64,000 bases of DNA from Proteus penneri (GTDB taxonomy: Bacteria; Pseudomonadota; Gammaproteobacteria; Enterobacterales; Enterobacteriaceae): contig NZ_PHFJ01000002.1 in assembly GCF_003144535.1 (NCBI RefSeq), forward strand, positions 186,001-250,000. The letters are read 5' to 3'. Positions 30,402 through 44,307 of the stretch are shown here, piece by piece. The position numbers were made by a program, and so were the translations under genes. The notes beneath the pieces are model-generated. The model searched no databases. It saw only the letters and a program-made list of their open reading frames with translations, and was not told the origin of the DNA. The first letter of the stretch is position 1, and each line of letters begins with the position of its first letter.

Positions 30402-31553
30402 ATGGCAGTTTCAACATTCTATATCCCTTCTGTAAATAAAATTGGTGCTGGTTGTCTTGCTGAAGCTGTAAGTTCAATGAAAGATTTTGGTTTTCATAAA
30501 GCCTTAATCGTTACTGATAGTATTTTAAATCAATTGGGTGTTGTCGATAAGGTCAGTAAATTATTGACTGAATCAGGCATTTCAAGTGTGACTTATGATG
30601 GCACAGCACCAAATCCTACTGTTGAAAACGTAGAAGCAGGTTTAGCGCTGCTGAAAGAACATCAATGTGACTGTGTGATTTCTTTAGGTGGTGGTTCTCC
30701 ACATGACTGCGCTAAAGGTATCGCGTTAGTGGCTTCTAATGGTGGAAAAATTGCAGATTATGAAGGTGTTGACCGTTCTGAAAAGCCGCAATTACCACTA
30801 ATTTCAATTAATACTACAGCAGGTACTGCGTCAGAAATGACACGTTTTTGTATCATCACAGATACGGTACGTCATATTAAAATGGCTATTGTTGATAAAA
30901 ACGTTACACCACTTTTATCTGTAAATGATTCAGAATTAATGATAGGTATGCCAAAAGGTTTAACCGCTGCAACAGGTATGGATGCGTTAACTCATGCTGT
31001 AGAAGCATATGTTTCAATTGCTGCTAATCCAATCACTGATGCGTGTGCATTAAAAGCTGTCACTATGATCAGCGAATCTTTACGTAAAGTGGTTGATAAT
31101 GGTGGTGATGCGGCAGCGCGTGAAAGCATGGCTTACGCTCAGTTCTTAGCTGGTATGGCATTTAATAATGCTTCTTTAGGTTATGTACATGCTATGGCTC
31201 ACCAATTAGGTGGTTTCTATAACTTACCTCATGGTGTGTGTAATGCGGTTCTATTACCACATGTTCAAGCTTATAACATTCAAGCAGCAGCAGGTCGTTT
31301 AAAAGATATCGCACAAGCGATGGGTGTTGATGTTTCTGCAATGAGCGATGAGCAAGGTGCGAAGGCATGTATTGAAGAAATTCGTAAAATGGCTAAAGAT
31401 GTTGGTATTCCAGCAGGTCTGAAAGAATTAGGTGTAAAAGAAGAAGACTTTAAAACATTAGCTGAAAATGCGCTGAAAGATGCTTGTGCAATTACTAACC
31501 CTGTTCAGGGTACTGAAAGTGATGTTATCGAGTTATTCCGCCAAGCAATGTAA
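30402..31553 (+). CDS. yiaY: Iron-dependent alcohol dehydrogenase (YiaY/AdhB type)
   Basis: Group III Fe-dependent alcohol dehydrogenase, 383 residues, closely similar to E. coli YiaY and to Zymomonas AdhB, an ethanol dehydrogenase. NAD-binding [14 protein letters not shown] and the metal-site helices [13 protein letters not shown] and [19 protein letters not shown] (Asp and three His) are intact. AAGGAAG precedes the ATG. In E. coli yiaY is elsewhere in the genome. The FNR box upstream fits a fermentative role. Confidence 0.94.
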   Translation: MAVSTFYIPSVNKIGAGCLAEAVSSMKDFGFHKALIVTDSILNQLGVVDKVSKLLTESGISSVTYDGTAPNPTVENVEAGLALLKEHQCDCVISLGGGSPHDCAKGIALVASNGGKIADYEGVDRSEKPQLPLISINTTAGTASEMTRFCIITDTVRHIKMAIVDKNVTPLLSVNDSELMIGMPKGLTAATGMDALTHAVEAYVSIAANPITDACALKAVTMISESLRKVVDNGGDAAARESMAYAQFLAGMAFNNASLGYVHAMAHQLGGFYNLPHGVCNAVLLPHVQAYNIQAAAGRLKDIAQAMGVDVSAMSDEQGAKACIEEIRKMAKDVGIPAGLKELGVKEEDFKTLAENALKDACAITNPVQGTESDVIELFRQAM

Positions 31554-31606
31554 TACGCAGGAAATAAAAAGGTAATTAAGTCATTTTTTTGCTTTTTTTC
31601 AAAAAT

Positions 31607-31637
31607 GAAGCCGATACTTTAGGAGTATCGGCTTTTT
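31607..31637. terminator. Bidirectional terminator between yiaY and the his operon
   Basis: AGCCGATACT-TTAGG-AGTATCGGCT with T5 on the plus strand and an A-rich left flank; serves convergent yiaY and hisI. Confidence 0.85.
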
Positions 31638-31656
31638 CATATTAATGTTAATTCAT

Positions 31657-32273
31657 TTACTCTGATTTTTTATGGCGCTCTTGTAGACAACTTATTACAT
31701 CAGAGAGTGATAATGATTGATCTTGTAATAGTACCATTAAGTGATAGAGCAAATCAGAGGCTTCGTTTCTTAACTCTTCTTTGTCATTAACTGTAGCGGC
31801 TAATGCAGTTTCTACACCTTCTTCTCCAACTTTTTGAGCTATTCGTTTTGTACCGCTGGCGTAAAGGCGGGCAGTGTACGAGCTATCTGGTGAGGCTTTT
31901 TTACGCTCACGTAATATATTTTCCAGCTCATAGAGAAATCCCCACTGGCTTTGTGCAGGAGCAAAGCAACTCTCAGTGCCATTATGGCAAGTTGGTCCAA
32001 TCGGGTTAGCTAAAATAAGTAAAGTATCATTATCACAATCAGGATAAATATTGACTAACTTGAGAAAGTTGCCTGATGTTTCTCCTTTTGTCCATAAACG
32101 TTGCTTAGTGCGAGAATAGAAAGTGACATTTCCACTTTTTAGTGACACATCTAGCGCTTCTTTATTCATGTAGCCTAGCATTAATACATCACCTGAAATG
32201 GCATTTTGGATAATAACTGGCATGAGATTATCCACTTTTTCCCAATCTAATTGCGCTAATGTTTCACTATTCA

Positions 32274-32274
<1 letters not shown>
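31657..32274 (-). CDS. hisI: Bifunctional phosphoribosyl-AMP cyclohydrolase / phosphoribosyl-ATP pyrophosphatase
   Basis: Steps two and three of histidine synthesis in one 205-residue protein. The N-terminal cyclohydrolase domain has [28 protein letters not shown] and the metal-binding cysteines in [10 protein letters not shown]. The C-terminal pyrophosphohydrolase domain (from about 115) has [13 protein letters not shown] and [12 protein letters not shown]. Last gene of the operon; its start shares one base with the hisF stop. Confidence 0.97.
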
Positions 32275-33772
<1,498 letters not shown>

Positions 33773-34366
33773 TTACATCTCCAAAAAGTTCTTGATAAGT
33801 TGAGCACCCGCTTTCCCTGAACGCTCTGGGTGAAATTGCACGCCATAAAAATTATCTTTTTGAATTGCGCTACTAAAACGAGTGCCGTATTCAGTTTCTG
33901 CAATCGTCGATTCATTGAGTGCTAAAGCGTAGCTATGAACAAAATAGAACCAAGCATCGTCACCAAGCTCACGAAACAGAGGATGTCCCGGTTTTGCTAA
34001 TACTTGGTTCCAACCCATATGAGGTAATGGTAATCCGGCAGTATTAAGCTTATCTATAGTGCCATCAACTAAACCTAATAAAGGAATATCTTTGCCTTCT
34101 TCGCTTAGTGAAGCCAATATTTGCATGCCTAAACAAATACCTAAAACAGGTTGTGTTAATGCTTTAATTAAAGGAATTAGCTCACGTGCTTTGAGTTGTT
34201 CCATTGCTGCTTTAGCCGTTCCGACTCCGGGTAAAAAGAGCTTATCCGCAGATAACACAACGTTTTTTTCATAGGAAACAATGGGATCATAACCAAGTCG
34301 CTTAACGGCGTAAGTGACAGAGGCTAAATTGGCACAACCTGTATCAAGAATAACCACTTTCATCAC
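33773..34366 (-). CDS. hisH: Imidazole glycerol phosphate synthase, glutaminase subunit
   Basis: Class I glutamine amidotransferase that supplies ammonia to HisF. 197 residues. The triad is visible: nucleophile Cys in GICLGMQ, and His and Glu in VQFHPERS. The PGVGT oxyanion segment is present. Overlaps hisB by four bases. Confidence 0.97.
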   Translation of the reverse strand: MMKVVILDTGCANLASVTYAVKRLGYDPIVSYEKNVVLSADKLFLPGVGTAKAAMEQLKARELIPLIKALTQPVLGICLGMQILASLSEEGKDIPLLGLVDGTIDKLNTAGLPLPHMGWNQVLAKPGHPLFRELGDDAWFYFVHSYALALNESTIAETEYGTRFSSAIQKDNFYGVQFHPERSGKAGAQLIKNFLEM

Positions 34367-35430
34367 AGAACACCTTTTGAGCTTGGTAAAGTATTGCCTT
34401 CAACACGAATGGCTTGGCGCAATGTACGACCAAAGACTTTAAATAAGCTTTCAGCTTTGTGGTGATCGTTTTTGCCTTTTGATTTCAGGTGTAATGTACA
34501 ACCCATGGTGTAAGAGAGTGAACGGAAAAAGTGTTCGATCATCTCTGTACTTAAATCACCGACACGTTGATATTTAAATTCGGCTTTGTATTCAAGGTGT
34601 GGACGACCTGAAATATCTAATGCACAGCTTGCAAGGCACTCATCCATTGGTAATGTAAAGCCAAAGCGAGCAATACCTCGTTTATCACCTAATGCTTCGC
34701 GTAAGGCTTCACCTAAAGCAAGACCGGTATCTTCCACAGTGTGGTGATCATCGATCACTAAATCACCTTTCACATTAATATTCATACGAAAGCCACCGTG
34801 TGTGGCAATTTGATCAAGCATGTGATCAAAGAAACCAACACCTGTGCTGATCTGACTATTGCCTTCACGATCAAGCCAAATATCGATCACGATTTGTGTT
34901 TCTTTTGTTTTTCGTTCAACGTGGGCATAGCGATCTTTTTTAGTTAGTTGCTCTGTAATAACAGCCCAATTGAGTTTATCTGTATTATAAAGCAGGCCTT
35001 TGATGCCCATATTTTCAGCTAGTTGAATATCAGTTTGTCTATCACCAATGACATAGCTGTTATCTTTATCGAGTGCGCCATCAACTAAATACTGGGTGAC
35101 AAGTCCTGTTTCTGGTTTGCGACAAGGGCAGTTATCTTCAGGTTTATGAGGGCAAATTAAAACGTCATCAAATGAGATCCCTTGAGAAGAAAAAACTTGC
35201 ATCATTAAATTATGAGGAGGATCAAAATCTGCTTGAGGAAAGCTTTCTGTGCCTAATCCATCTTGATTTGTGATCATAATGAGTTTATAACCCGCTTTTT
35301 GTAGCGCAGTCAGTGCGGGGATCACGCCATTTTCAAAGGCAAGCTTATCAAGTCTATCTACTTGGTAATCAGTTGTGGGTTCTGTGATTAAAGTACCATC
35401 ACGGTCGATAAAAAGAATTTTTTGGCTCAT
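34363..35430 (-). CDS. hisB: Bifunctional histidinol-phosphatase / IGP dehydratase
   Basis: 355 residues. N-terminal HAD-type histidinol phosphatase (about 1-165) with [18 protein letters not shown] and a zinc loop [15 protein letters not shown]-terminal imidazole glycerol phosphate dehydratase (about 168-355) with [15 protein letters not shown] and [16 protein letters not shown] precedes the ATG. A 49-base gap separates it from hisC, whereas these genes touch or overlap in E. coli. Confidence 0.97.
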   Translation of the reverse strand: MSQKILFIDRDGTLITEPTTDYQVDRLDKLAFENGVIPALTALQKAGYKLIMITNQDGLGTESFPQADFDPPHNLMMQVFSSQGISFDDVLICPHKPEDNCPCRKPETGLVTQYLVDGALDKDNSYVIGDRQTDIQLAENMGIKGLLYNTDKLNWAVITEQLTKKDRYAHVERKTKETQIVIDIWLDREGNSQISTGVGFFDHMLDQIATHGGFRMNINVKGDLVIDDHHTVEDTGLALGEALREALGDKRGIARFGFTLPMDECLASCALDISGRPHLEYKAEFKYQRVGDLSTEMIEHFFRSLSYTMGCTLHLKSKGKNDHHKAESLFKVFGRTLRQAIRVEGNTLPSSKGVL

Positions 35431-35479
35431 GGTTGAGATCCTTCAGTTGCGATTTTTTGTTGTTATCGTTTTTAATGTT

Positions 35480-37877
<2,398 letters not shown>

Positions 37878-37886
37878 CATTTCACC

Positions 37887-38786
37887 TTATTCCATCATTT
37901 TTTCAATTGGTAAAACAAGAATTGAACTTGCACCTAGTGCTTTAAGCTTTTCCATTGTTTCCCAGAATAGGGTTTCGCTACTTACCATATGCATCGCAAC
38001 GCGATTTTGGTCTCCAGCCAGAGGTAAAATAGTGGGTCTTTCAGCTCCCGGAAGTAATGCGATGACATCTTCAAGACAATCACTTGGTGCGTGTAACATA
38101 ATATATTTTGATTCTCGAGCTTGAATAACACCTTGAATACGCGTTAGTAAGCGGTCGATAAGAGCTTGTTTATCAGCTTCCATCTCACCATCGCGTTGGA
38201 TCAAACACGCTTTTGAGCGATAAATCACTTCAACTTCTTTTAAACCGTTGGCTTCTAATGTTGCGCCAGTAGAAACTAAGTCACAGATAGAGTCAGCAAG
38301 GCCCGCACGAGGCGCGACTTCAACAGAGCCGTTTAATAAACACGATTTAAATTTGATACCTTTTTGGTCTAAATAACGTTTGAGCAGGTTTGGATAAGAG
38401 GTTGCGATACGAGTATTATTTAAGCATTCCGCACCTTGGTAATCAAAATCGACAGGGGTCGCAAGAGATAAACGACAGCCACCAAAATCAAGACGACGCA
38501 ATGTTAGATAACTGGGGTTTTCACCTTGTGAACGACGCTTTAATAACTCTTCTTCTAAAACGTTTTCACCGATGATCCCTAAATCAACAACGCCATCCAT
38601 TACTAATCCAGGAATATCGTCATCTCTAACACGTAAAATATCGATAGGCATATTTTCTGCATAAGCAATCAGACGTTGTTGGTTTAAATTAATTTTGATG
38701 CCACAACGTGCTAAAAGGGCGCGAGATTCATCACTTAAGCGACCCGATTTTTGCATTGCAATTCTTAATCTTGTTTTGTCTAACAT
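37887..38786 (-). CDS. hisG: ATP phosphoribosyltransferase
   Basis: First committed step of histidine synthesis, feedback-inhibited by histidine. 299 residues, the long form with the C-terminal regulatory ACT-like domain (about 225-299), so no HisZ partner is needed. Motifs: [26 protein letters not shown], and [14 protein letters not shown] for PRPP binding. First structural gene after the hisL attenuator. Confidence 0.97.
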   Translation of the reverse strand: MLDKTRLRIAMQKSGRLSDESRALLARCGIKINLNQQRLIAYAENMPIDILRVRDDDIPGLVMDGVVDLGIIGENVLEEELLKRRSQGENPSYLTLRRLDFGGCRLSLATPVDFDYQGAECLNNTRIATSYPNLLKRYLDQKGIKFKSCLLNGSVEVAPRAGLADSICDLVSTGATLEANGLKEVEVIYRSKACLIQRDGEMEADKQALIDRLLTRIQGVIQARESKYIMLHAPSDCLEDVIALLPGAERPTILPLAGDQNRVAMHMVSSETLFWETMEKLKALGASSILVLPIEKMME

Positions 38787-38833
38787 AATATTACCCTGTC
38801 CTTGTCTTAATTTTTTGTTTGAAAATTAGCTAT

Positions 38834-38862
38834 AAAAAAACCCCGGAAGTTGCCTTCCGGGG
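38834..38862 (-). terminator. his operon attenuator
   Basis: CCCCGGAAG-TTGC-CTTCCGGGG, a perfect 9-base stem, with seven A at 38834-38840 that give the U-run on the minus strand. It lies between hisL and hisG. Transcription is expected to stop here unless ribosomes stall on the histidine codons of hisL. Confidence 0.93.
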
Positions 38863-38935
38863 TTTTAGTTGTTATCTGCATTCAGACCACCAGAAGCGTT
38901 TCTTAAACGTCTTCCAGCACTCATCGCCTGAAAGA

Positions 38936-38983
38936 CTAGTCAGGGTGATGGTGATGATGGTGGTTTAGTTGAATGCTATACAT
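38936..38983 (-). CDS. hisL: his operon leader peptide
   Basis: 15-residue leader MYSIQLNHHHHHHPD with six His codons in a row (mix of CAC and CAT), ending in TAG. AGGA lies about nine bases before the ATG. E. coli HisL has the same layout with seven His. The stop is followed by about 70 bases of pairing sequence and then the attenuator stem. Ribosome stalling at these codons when His-tRNA is scarce should favour the antiterminator. Confidence 0.95.
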   Translation of the reverse strand: MYSIQLNHHHHHHPD

Positions 38984-39317
38984 AATTATTTTCCTAGCTA
39001 ATAACACTATTTGTTATTTAATCATGCCTGTTACTGTTAATCTCTATTTAGTAACCTGCATTTAGAATTTGTCTGCCTTTCAACCTACATGATTTACAAA
39101 GCAGAAAGCAACCTATTTTTTAATAATAATTTAATTATTTTATAACCTTTTGTTTTTAATGTAATTTTAATATTTCTCTTATTTACTTAATGGGATAAGT
39201 AGGCGAGTATATAGGGAGATGTAAAATGTTTACGAAATATAAGTATTGTTTATAGGTAATGGCGAAACTGAAATTTTATAGCATACTTTGACTAAGCCAT
39301 TTAAGTAGGGGAGCAAA
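38984..39317. other. hisL-yeeZ divergent promoter region
   Basis: About 330 AT-rich bases. Must hold the his promoter (minus) and the yeeZ promoter (plus); I cannot assign -10/-35 boxes with confidence. GGGGAG is the yeeZ ribosome site. No gene seen. Confidence 0.5.
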
Positions 39318-40139
39318 ATGAAACGAATAACCATCGTAGGATTAGGTTGGTTAGGTTTACCACTTGCCGCTGCGTTGCGTGATGCAGGCTATCAAGTTAA
39401 AGGGACTAAAACCACCGAAGATGGCGTAGAAGCAGCAAGAATGAGTGGCGTTGACTGCTGTTTAGTGAATTTAACACCCGCAATTGAATGTGATAGAGAT
39501 GATTTTGATTACTTAATGGAAACAGACGTTCTCATTATCACGTTACCACCTAGTGCTGCTGGTGGTGGTTATGATTATGTTGAAGCTATTCAGACGCTGG
39601 TGGATAGCGCAATGTCTCGTCATGTTACGAGAGTCATTTACATTAGCTCTACTTCTGTATATGGCAATCAAACGGGTAATATCACGGAAGAAATAGATAT
39701 TCGGCCAGAAACACAATCAGCAAAAATGTTAGCAGAAGTTGAAAACTGGCTACATCGTTTACCGTTGACTACGGTTGATATTCTTCGGTTAGCTGGATTA
39801 GTCGGGCCGGGTCGTCATGCAGGACGTTTTTTATCAGGTAAAAAACAGGTAAAAGGCGCTCATCAATGCGTTAACTTAGTTCACTTAGACGATGTAATTT
39901 TTGCAGTCGAACAACTTCTTGCGCAGAATGAAGGTGGCCATTTATATAACCTATGTGCTCCTATTCACCCTAAAAAGAAAGATTTTTACTCAAGAGTGTC
40001 TAATCAACTTGATCTTATTCCACCAGAATTTGTTGAGGAAGAGAAGCCTTTAATACGAGAGATTGATGGTCAGCAGATCTGTCGAGATCTTGGATTCCAT
40101 TACCATTACCCAGATCCCGACAAAATGCCAATGAATTAA
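39318..40139 (+). CDS. yeeZ: NAD(P)-binding epimerase-like protein YeeZ
   Basis: 273-residue Rossmann-fold protein of the extended SDR type, collinear with E. coli YeeZ; the substrate is unknown. N-terminal GLGWLGLPLA is the dinucleotide motif; ISSTSVYG carries the SDR-like Ser and Tyr; RLAGLVGPGRHAGRF is conserved. It is divergent from the his operon as in E. coli. Confidence 0.92.
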   Translation: MKRITIVGLGWLGLPLAAALRDAGYQVKGTKTTEDGVEAARMSGVDCCLVNLTPAIECDRDDFDYLMETDVLIITLPPSAAGGGYDYVEAIQTLVDSAMSRHVTRVIYISSTSVYGNQTGNITEEIDIRPETQSAKMLAEVENWLHRLPLTTVDILRLAGLVGPGRHAGRFLSGKKQVKGAHQCVNLVHLDDVIFAVEQLLAQNEGGHLYNLCAPIHPKKKDFYSRVSNQLDLIPPEFVEEEKPLIREIDGQQICRDLGFHYHYPDPDKMPMN

Positions 40140-40140
40140 C

Positions 40141-40761
40141 TTAATTTACAGGCAGTAACACGATATCACGGAAAATAGGTCTTTCACTTAATCGTGCAAA
40201 CCAACGCTCAATGTGAGGGAAATGTGGTCTATCTTTGCAAACTTCTAGCCATGGATAGACCAATGGTGCTATCGCTATGTCAGCAAGAGAAAGTGTATCT
40301 CCTGCAAAATAAGTTGTTTTTGCCAGTTGGTCGTCAGCAATTTTAAGGAGTTTATTAAGCTTCTCTTTCAACTCGTTAATAATCTCAGGATTTTGTTGCT
40401 CTTTAGGCGTACGAACAATCATGATCATCATTTGTTGGATGGGAGCAAATAGGCTGCCATTTGACCAGTCCATCCATTTTTCTATATTTGCTCGTTGTTT
40501 TAGAACAATGGGATAGAGTGTGTTATTTTCATATTTTGTACATAAATAACGAATAATGGTATTAGACTCCCATAAAGCAAAGTCATCATCTTGTAAGGTT
40601 GGAATAGATGCGTTGGGGTTGATCGCTAAATAATTTACTTCATTGAGTCCACCAAAAGGGCCACCAACATCGATTTGCTCATAAGGAACATTTAATTCCT
40701 TTAAACACCAAAGAACTTTTTTAACGTTAGATGAGTTTTTTCTACCCCAGACTTTTAACAT
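40141..40761 (-). CDS. Glutathione S-transferase family protein (GstB-like)
   Basis: 206-residue cytosolic GST with an N-terminal thioredoxin-like domain (WGRKNSSNVKKVLWCL, with NPNASIPTL and WESNTIIRYL for glutathione binding) and an all-helical C-terminal domain (SLADIAIAPLVYPW). Most like E. coli GstB (YliJ), but only moderately, so no symbol is given. It is convergent with yeeZ (one base between stops) and divergent from dacC. Confidence 0.88.
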   Translation of the reverse strand: MLKVWGRKNSSNVKKVLWCLKELNVPYEQIDVGGPFGGLNEVNYLAINPNASIPTLQDDDFALWESNTIIRYLCTKYENNTLYPIVLKQRANIEKWMDWSNGSLFAPIQQMMIMIVRTPKEQQNPEIINELKEKLNKLLKIADDQLAKTTYFAGDTLSLADIAIAPLVYPWLEVCKDRPHFPHIERWFARLSERPIFRDIVLLPVN

Positions 40762-40919
40762 AAAGGTCTCCTAAACCACGATAAGTAATAAAATTTCCCT
40801 CTATAGGGCGCCTAAATATGAATATAAGATAAATCTCTACATATCAATGTTGGCGTCTTATTCCAGAAAGCCATATAGTAGGAAAGCTTTAACAAATTGA
40901 TATAAAAGGGTGATCGGTA

Positions 40920-42122
40920 ATGACAAAAAATATTCCATCTGTTCTGAGTAAGGTTACCGCGGGAATGGGTTTACTGCTAATTATTTCTAGTCCTTCATTT
41001 GCAGTAAATAATCCAGTGGCTCCTCAAATTGAGGCAAAATCTTATGTATTAATGGATTATAACAGCGGAAAAATTCTGGCATCAGAAAAACCTGATGAGC
41101 GTTTAGATCCTGCTAGTCTTACAAAAATCATGAGTAGCTATGTTGTTGGGCAAGCTATTAAAGAAGGTCGTATGTCACCTGACGATATGGTTATTGTTGG
41201 GCGTAATGCATGGGCAACAGGAAATCCGGTATTGAAGGGATCATCATTGATGTTCTTGAAACCGGGTGATCAGGTCAAAGTGATTGATTTAAATCGCGGT
41301 ATGGTTATTCAATCTGGTAATGATGCCAGTATCGCATTAGCAGAACATATTGCGGGTAGTCAGGAAACCTTTGTTGATTTAATGAATTCCTATGCTAAGA
41401 ATCTGGGTTTAAAAAATACATACTTTAAAACTGTTCATGGGTTAGATTCTGAAGGGCAATATACAACAGCACAAGATATGGCATTACTCACAGCAGCCAT
41501 GATCCGCGATGTTCCTTCAGAGTATGAAATACATAAAGAAAAAGAATTTACATTCAACAATATTCGTCAGCCAAACCGTAACCGTTTATTGTGGAATAAA
41601 AATATGAATGTCGATGGTGTGAAAACAGGTCACACTAATGGAGCAGGGTATAATCTTGTTTCTTCGGCAACCGAAGGTGATATGCGTTTGATTGCTGTTG
41701 TTTTAGGAGCACCATCAGATAAAGTACGTTTTGCTGAAAGTGAAAAGTTATTAGGCTGGGGTTTTCGCTTTTTTGAAACGGTAACGCCAGTAAAAGCAGC
41801 TACACCATTGACAAGTCAAAAAGTGTGGTACGGCGATAAAGGTGAAGTGGCATTAGGGGTTGCTAATGATGCCTCAATTACCATTCCTAAAGGTGAATTG
41901 AAAAATCTGAAAGCCTCTTTTACGTTAACTAATCCTGTATTAGAAGCGCCGTTAACTCAAAACCAGGCTGTAGGTACAGTTAACTTTTTATTAAATGATG
42001 AAGTGATTGAACAACGCCCACTCGTCGTAAAAGAAGCGGTTGAGGAAGGCGGTTTCTTCAGCCGTATTTGGGATTTTGTTGTTAAAACAGTATCCGGTTG
42101 GTTTAATGCTATTTTTGGTTAA
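40920..42122 (+). CDS. dacC: D-alanyl-D-alanine carboxypeptidase, PBP5/6 family
   Basis: Low-molecular-weight penicillin-binding protein that trims the terminal D-Ala of peptidoglycan pentapeptides. 400 residues, the length of E. coli PBP6 (DacC), and more like it than DacA or DacD. Signal peptide to about residue 28; active-site SLTK, SGN and KTG motifs in order; the C-terminal amphipathic helix ([21 protein letters not shown]) anchors it to the inner membrane. In E. coli dacC is close to ybjG, as it is here apart from an inserted block. Confidence 0.93.
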   Translation: MTKNIPSVLSKVTAGMGLLLIISSPSFAVNNPVAPQIEAKSYVLMDYNSGKILASEKPDERLDPASLTKIMSSYVVGQAIKEGRMSPDDMVIVGRNAWATGNPVLKGSSLMFLKPGDQVKVIDLNRGMVIQSGNDASIALAEHIAGSQETFVDLMNSYAKNLGLKNTYFKTVHGLDSEGQYTTAQDMALLTAAMIRDVPSEYEIHKEKEFTFNNIRQPNRNRLLWNKNMNVDGVKTGHTNGAGYNLVSSATEGDMRLIAVVLGAPSDKVRFAESEKLLGWGFRFFETVTPVKAATPLTSQKVWYGDKGEVALGVANDASITIPKGELKNLKASFTLTNPVLEAPLTQNQAVGTVNFLLNDEVIEQRPLVVKEAVEEGGFFSRIWDFVVKTVSGWFNAIFG

Positions 42123-42196
42123 TTTATCAAGAATGGATCTATCAAAGCGTTACTGAGTTTTTCACCCAAAAAGAAAGACTAGTTGTTATTTTGATA

Positions 42197-42236
42197 TGAA
42201 AAATCCGTAATTGTTTAATGATTACGGATTTTTTTA
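42197..42236. terminator. Bidirectional terminator between dacC and fhs
   Basis: AAAATCCGTAAT ... ATTACGGATTTTTTT hairpin between two convergent genes. Confidence 0.85.
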
Positions 42237-42272
42237 TATTCAATAAAAATGGGGAAATATCTACTTTAGAGC

Positions 42273-43943
42273 TTAAATAAGACCATCGATCTTACCTTGA
42301 TTATCAACATTAACAGTGATAGCAGCAGGTGTTTTCGGTAGTCCGGGCATGGTTGTGATAGAGCCTGTTAAGGCGACAACAAAGCCAGCGCCAGCAGAAA
42401 CATACACTTCACGAACATTTATTGTAAAATCAGTCGGGCGACCTAATAACTTGGGGTCATCTGAGAGTGAATATTGAGTTTTAGCCATGCAAACAGGGAA
42501 ATGAGAAAACCCCATTTTTTCTATTTTTTCCAACATGTTACGAGCAGATTGACTATAAGTCACCTCATTTGCGCCATAGATCTCTTTTGCGACAGTATTA
42601 ATTTTTTCACTAAGCGAGGCATTATCAGGATAAATTAATTGGAATTGGCTATGCTCATTTTCAAGTGTATCAATGACTTGATTCGCTAATTCAATACCAC
42701 CTTCCCCTCCTTTTTCCCACACTTTTGTAATTGCAAATCGACAATTTCTATCTTGGCAGAATTGTTTGATAAACTGATGCTCTGCAATACTATCGGTAAC
42801 ATAGGCATTGAGTGAAACAATCACAGGTAAGCCGTATTTTTTAAGGTTTTCAATATGTTTTTCTAGATTGACAATACCTTTTTTAAGTGCACTTAAATCT
42901 TCATTATTCCACTCGCCTTTACCTAAGCCACCGTTATATTTTAGTGCTTTAGTGGTGACAACAATAACGGCACAATCAGGGCGTAATCCGCTCATTCTGC
43001 ATTTTATATCAAAGAATTTTTCAGCACCTAAATCAGCACCAAAACCCGCTTCCGTAATAGTGATATCAGCAAGTTGAAGAGCCAATTTTGTTGCTCTTAC
43101 GCTATTGCAACCATGAGCAATATTAGCGAATGGGCCACCATGAATAATGGCTGGCGTATTTTCGAGTGTTTGTACTAGATTAGGATTAATAGCATCTTTT
43201 AACAAACTGGCCATTGCGCCAACGGCTTGTAAATCATTCGCCGTGATAGGATCGCCATTGTAAGAATAAGCAACAATGATCTGAGAAAGTCTTTGTTTTA
43301 AATCTTGAATATCCTCAGCTAAACACAGGATTGACATAATTTCAGAAGCAACAGTAATAACAAAGTTATCTTCTCTTGTAATACCGTCTTTTTCGCCACC
43401 CAATCCCACAACAATATTTCGTAAAGCGCGATCGTTCATATCCATACAACGTTTAAACACGATTTTTTTAGGATCGATATTTAAAGGATTACCTTGATAA
43501 ATAGAGTTATCAAGCATGGCGGCCAGTAAGTTGTTTGCTGATGTAATAGCATGAAAATCGCCAGTAAAATGAAGATTAAGATCTTCCATTGGTACAACTT
43601 GAGAATAACCCCCCCCAGCAGCTCCCCCTTTAATGCCAAAGCAAGGGCCTAATGAGGGTTCGCGTAATGCGATAATGGCATTTTTTCCAATACGGTTAAG
43701 GGCTTGCCCTAATCCAACGGTGACGGTTGTTTTACCTTCACCAGCAGGTGTTGGATTAATTGCTGTAACTAAAACTAATTTTCCGGGCTTTTTGGCCGCA
43801 ATTTTTGACCAAATACTGTGGCTAAATTTAGCTTTGTATTTGCCATAAAACTCGATATCATCTTGATCAATATTTAAATTTTTCGCAATTTCTTGAATAG
43901 GTAAGAGGTGTGCTTCTTGGGAGATTTGAATATCTGATTTCAT
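42273..43943 (-). CDS. fhs: Formate-tetrahydrofolate ligase
   Basis: ATP-dependent synthesis of 10-formyl-THF from formate. 556 residues, the full length of the bacterial enzyme. Motifs: [18 protein letters not shown] (P-loop), [28 protein letters not shown] and [17 protein letters not shown]. coli lacks this gene. It lies beside the serine-degrading sdaCB genes, both feeding one-carbon or pyruvate metabolism. The ribosome site is weak (AAGAGAAC, about six bases before the ATG). Confidence 0.96.
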   Translation of the reverse strand: MKSDIQISQEAHLLPIQEIAKNLNIDQDDIEFYGKYKAKFSHSIWSKIAAKKPGKLVLVTAINPTPAGEGKTTVTVGLGQALNRIGKNAIIALREPSLGPCFGIKGGAAGGGYSQVVPMEDLNLHFTGDFHAITSANNLLAAMLDNSIYQGNPLNIDPKKIVFKRCMDMNDRALRNIVVGLGGEKDGITREDNFVITVASEIMSILCLAEDIQDLKQRLSQIIVAYSYNGDPITANDLQAVGAMASLLKDAINPNLVQTLENTPAIIHGGPFANIAHGCNSVRATKLALQLADITITEAGFGADLGAEKFFDIKCRMSGLRPDCAVIVVTTKALKYNGGLGKGEWNNEDLSALKKGIVNLEKHIENLKKYGLPVIVSLNAYVTDSIAEHQFIKQFCQDRNCRFAITKVWEKGGEGGIELANQVIDTLENEHSQFQLIYPDNASLSEKINTVAKEIYGANEVTYSQSARNMLEKIEKMGFSHFPVCMAKTQYSLSDDPKLLGRPTDFTINVREVYVSAGAGFVVALTGSITTMPGLPKTPAAITVNVDNQGKIDGLI

Positions 43944-44249
43944 TTTAGTTCTCTTTTTATCCCGCTGATGATGTCTCTAGTGATCTTTACTTATCAACTT
44001 TAGACAATAATCTAAATATCACCAATAGATTGATTAAGTTGTAGTTATTTACTTTAGATAACGCGTTTATCGTCACGCCATTTAAATAATTTATGTAGTT
44101 ATCTCCTATTTTTTCTTTAAATTATCTGTATTGAGTGATGCTTTGCTCGTTTGAAAAAACATATTTTAACTAAGGATAAAAATTTAATCTCATACAAAAA
44201 GATGATATTAAAAAAGAAGAGTAACGAGATAGATACTACACAAACAAAA
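43944..44249. other. fhs upstream region
   Basis: About 300 AT-rich bases before fhs on the minus strand. I looked for tetrahydrofolate and ZTP riboswitch cores and saw neither. No gene. Confidence 0.5.
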
Positions 44250-44272
44250 AAGGCGCTGATATCAGCGCCTTA
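44248..44272 (-). terminator. sdaB terminator
   Basis: Perfect palindromic stem AAGGCGCTGAT/ATCAGCGCCTT, with the A-run at 44246-44250 giving a U-run on the minus strand. Confidence 0.88.
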
Positions 44273-44307
44273 TCTATTGTAGCTATTTGCATTTAAGATC
44301 CATGGGT

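Noticed and set aside
43944-44249. Riboswitch (THF or ZTP) before fhs
   Set aside because: No conserved riboswitch core or matching stems seen; the sequence is plain AT-rich DNA.
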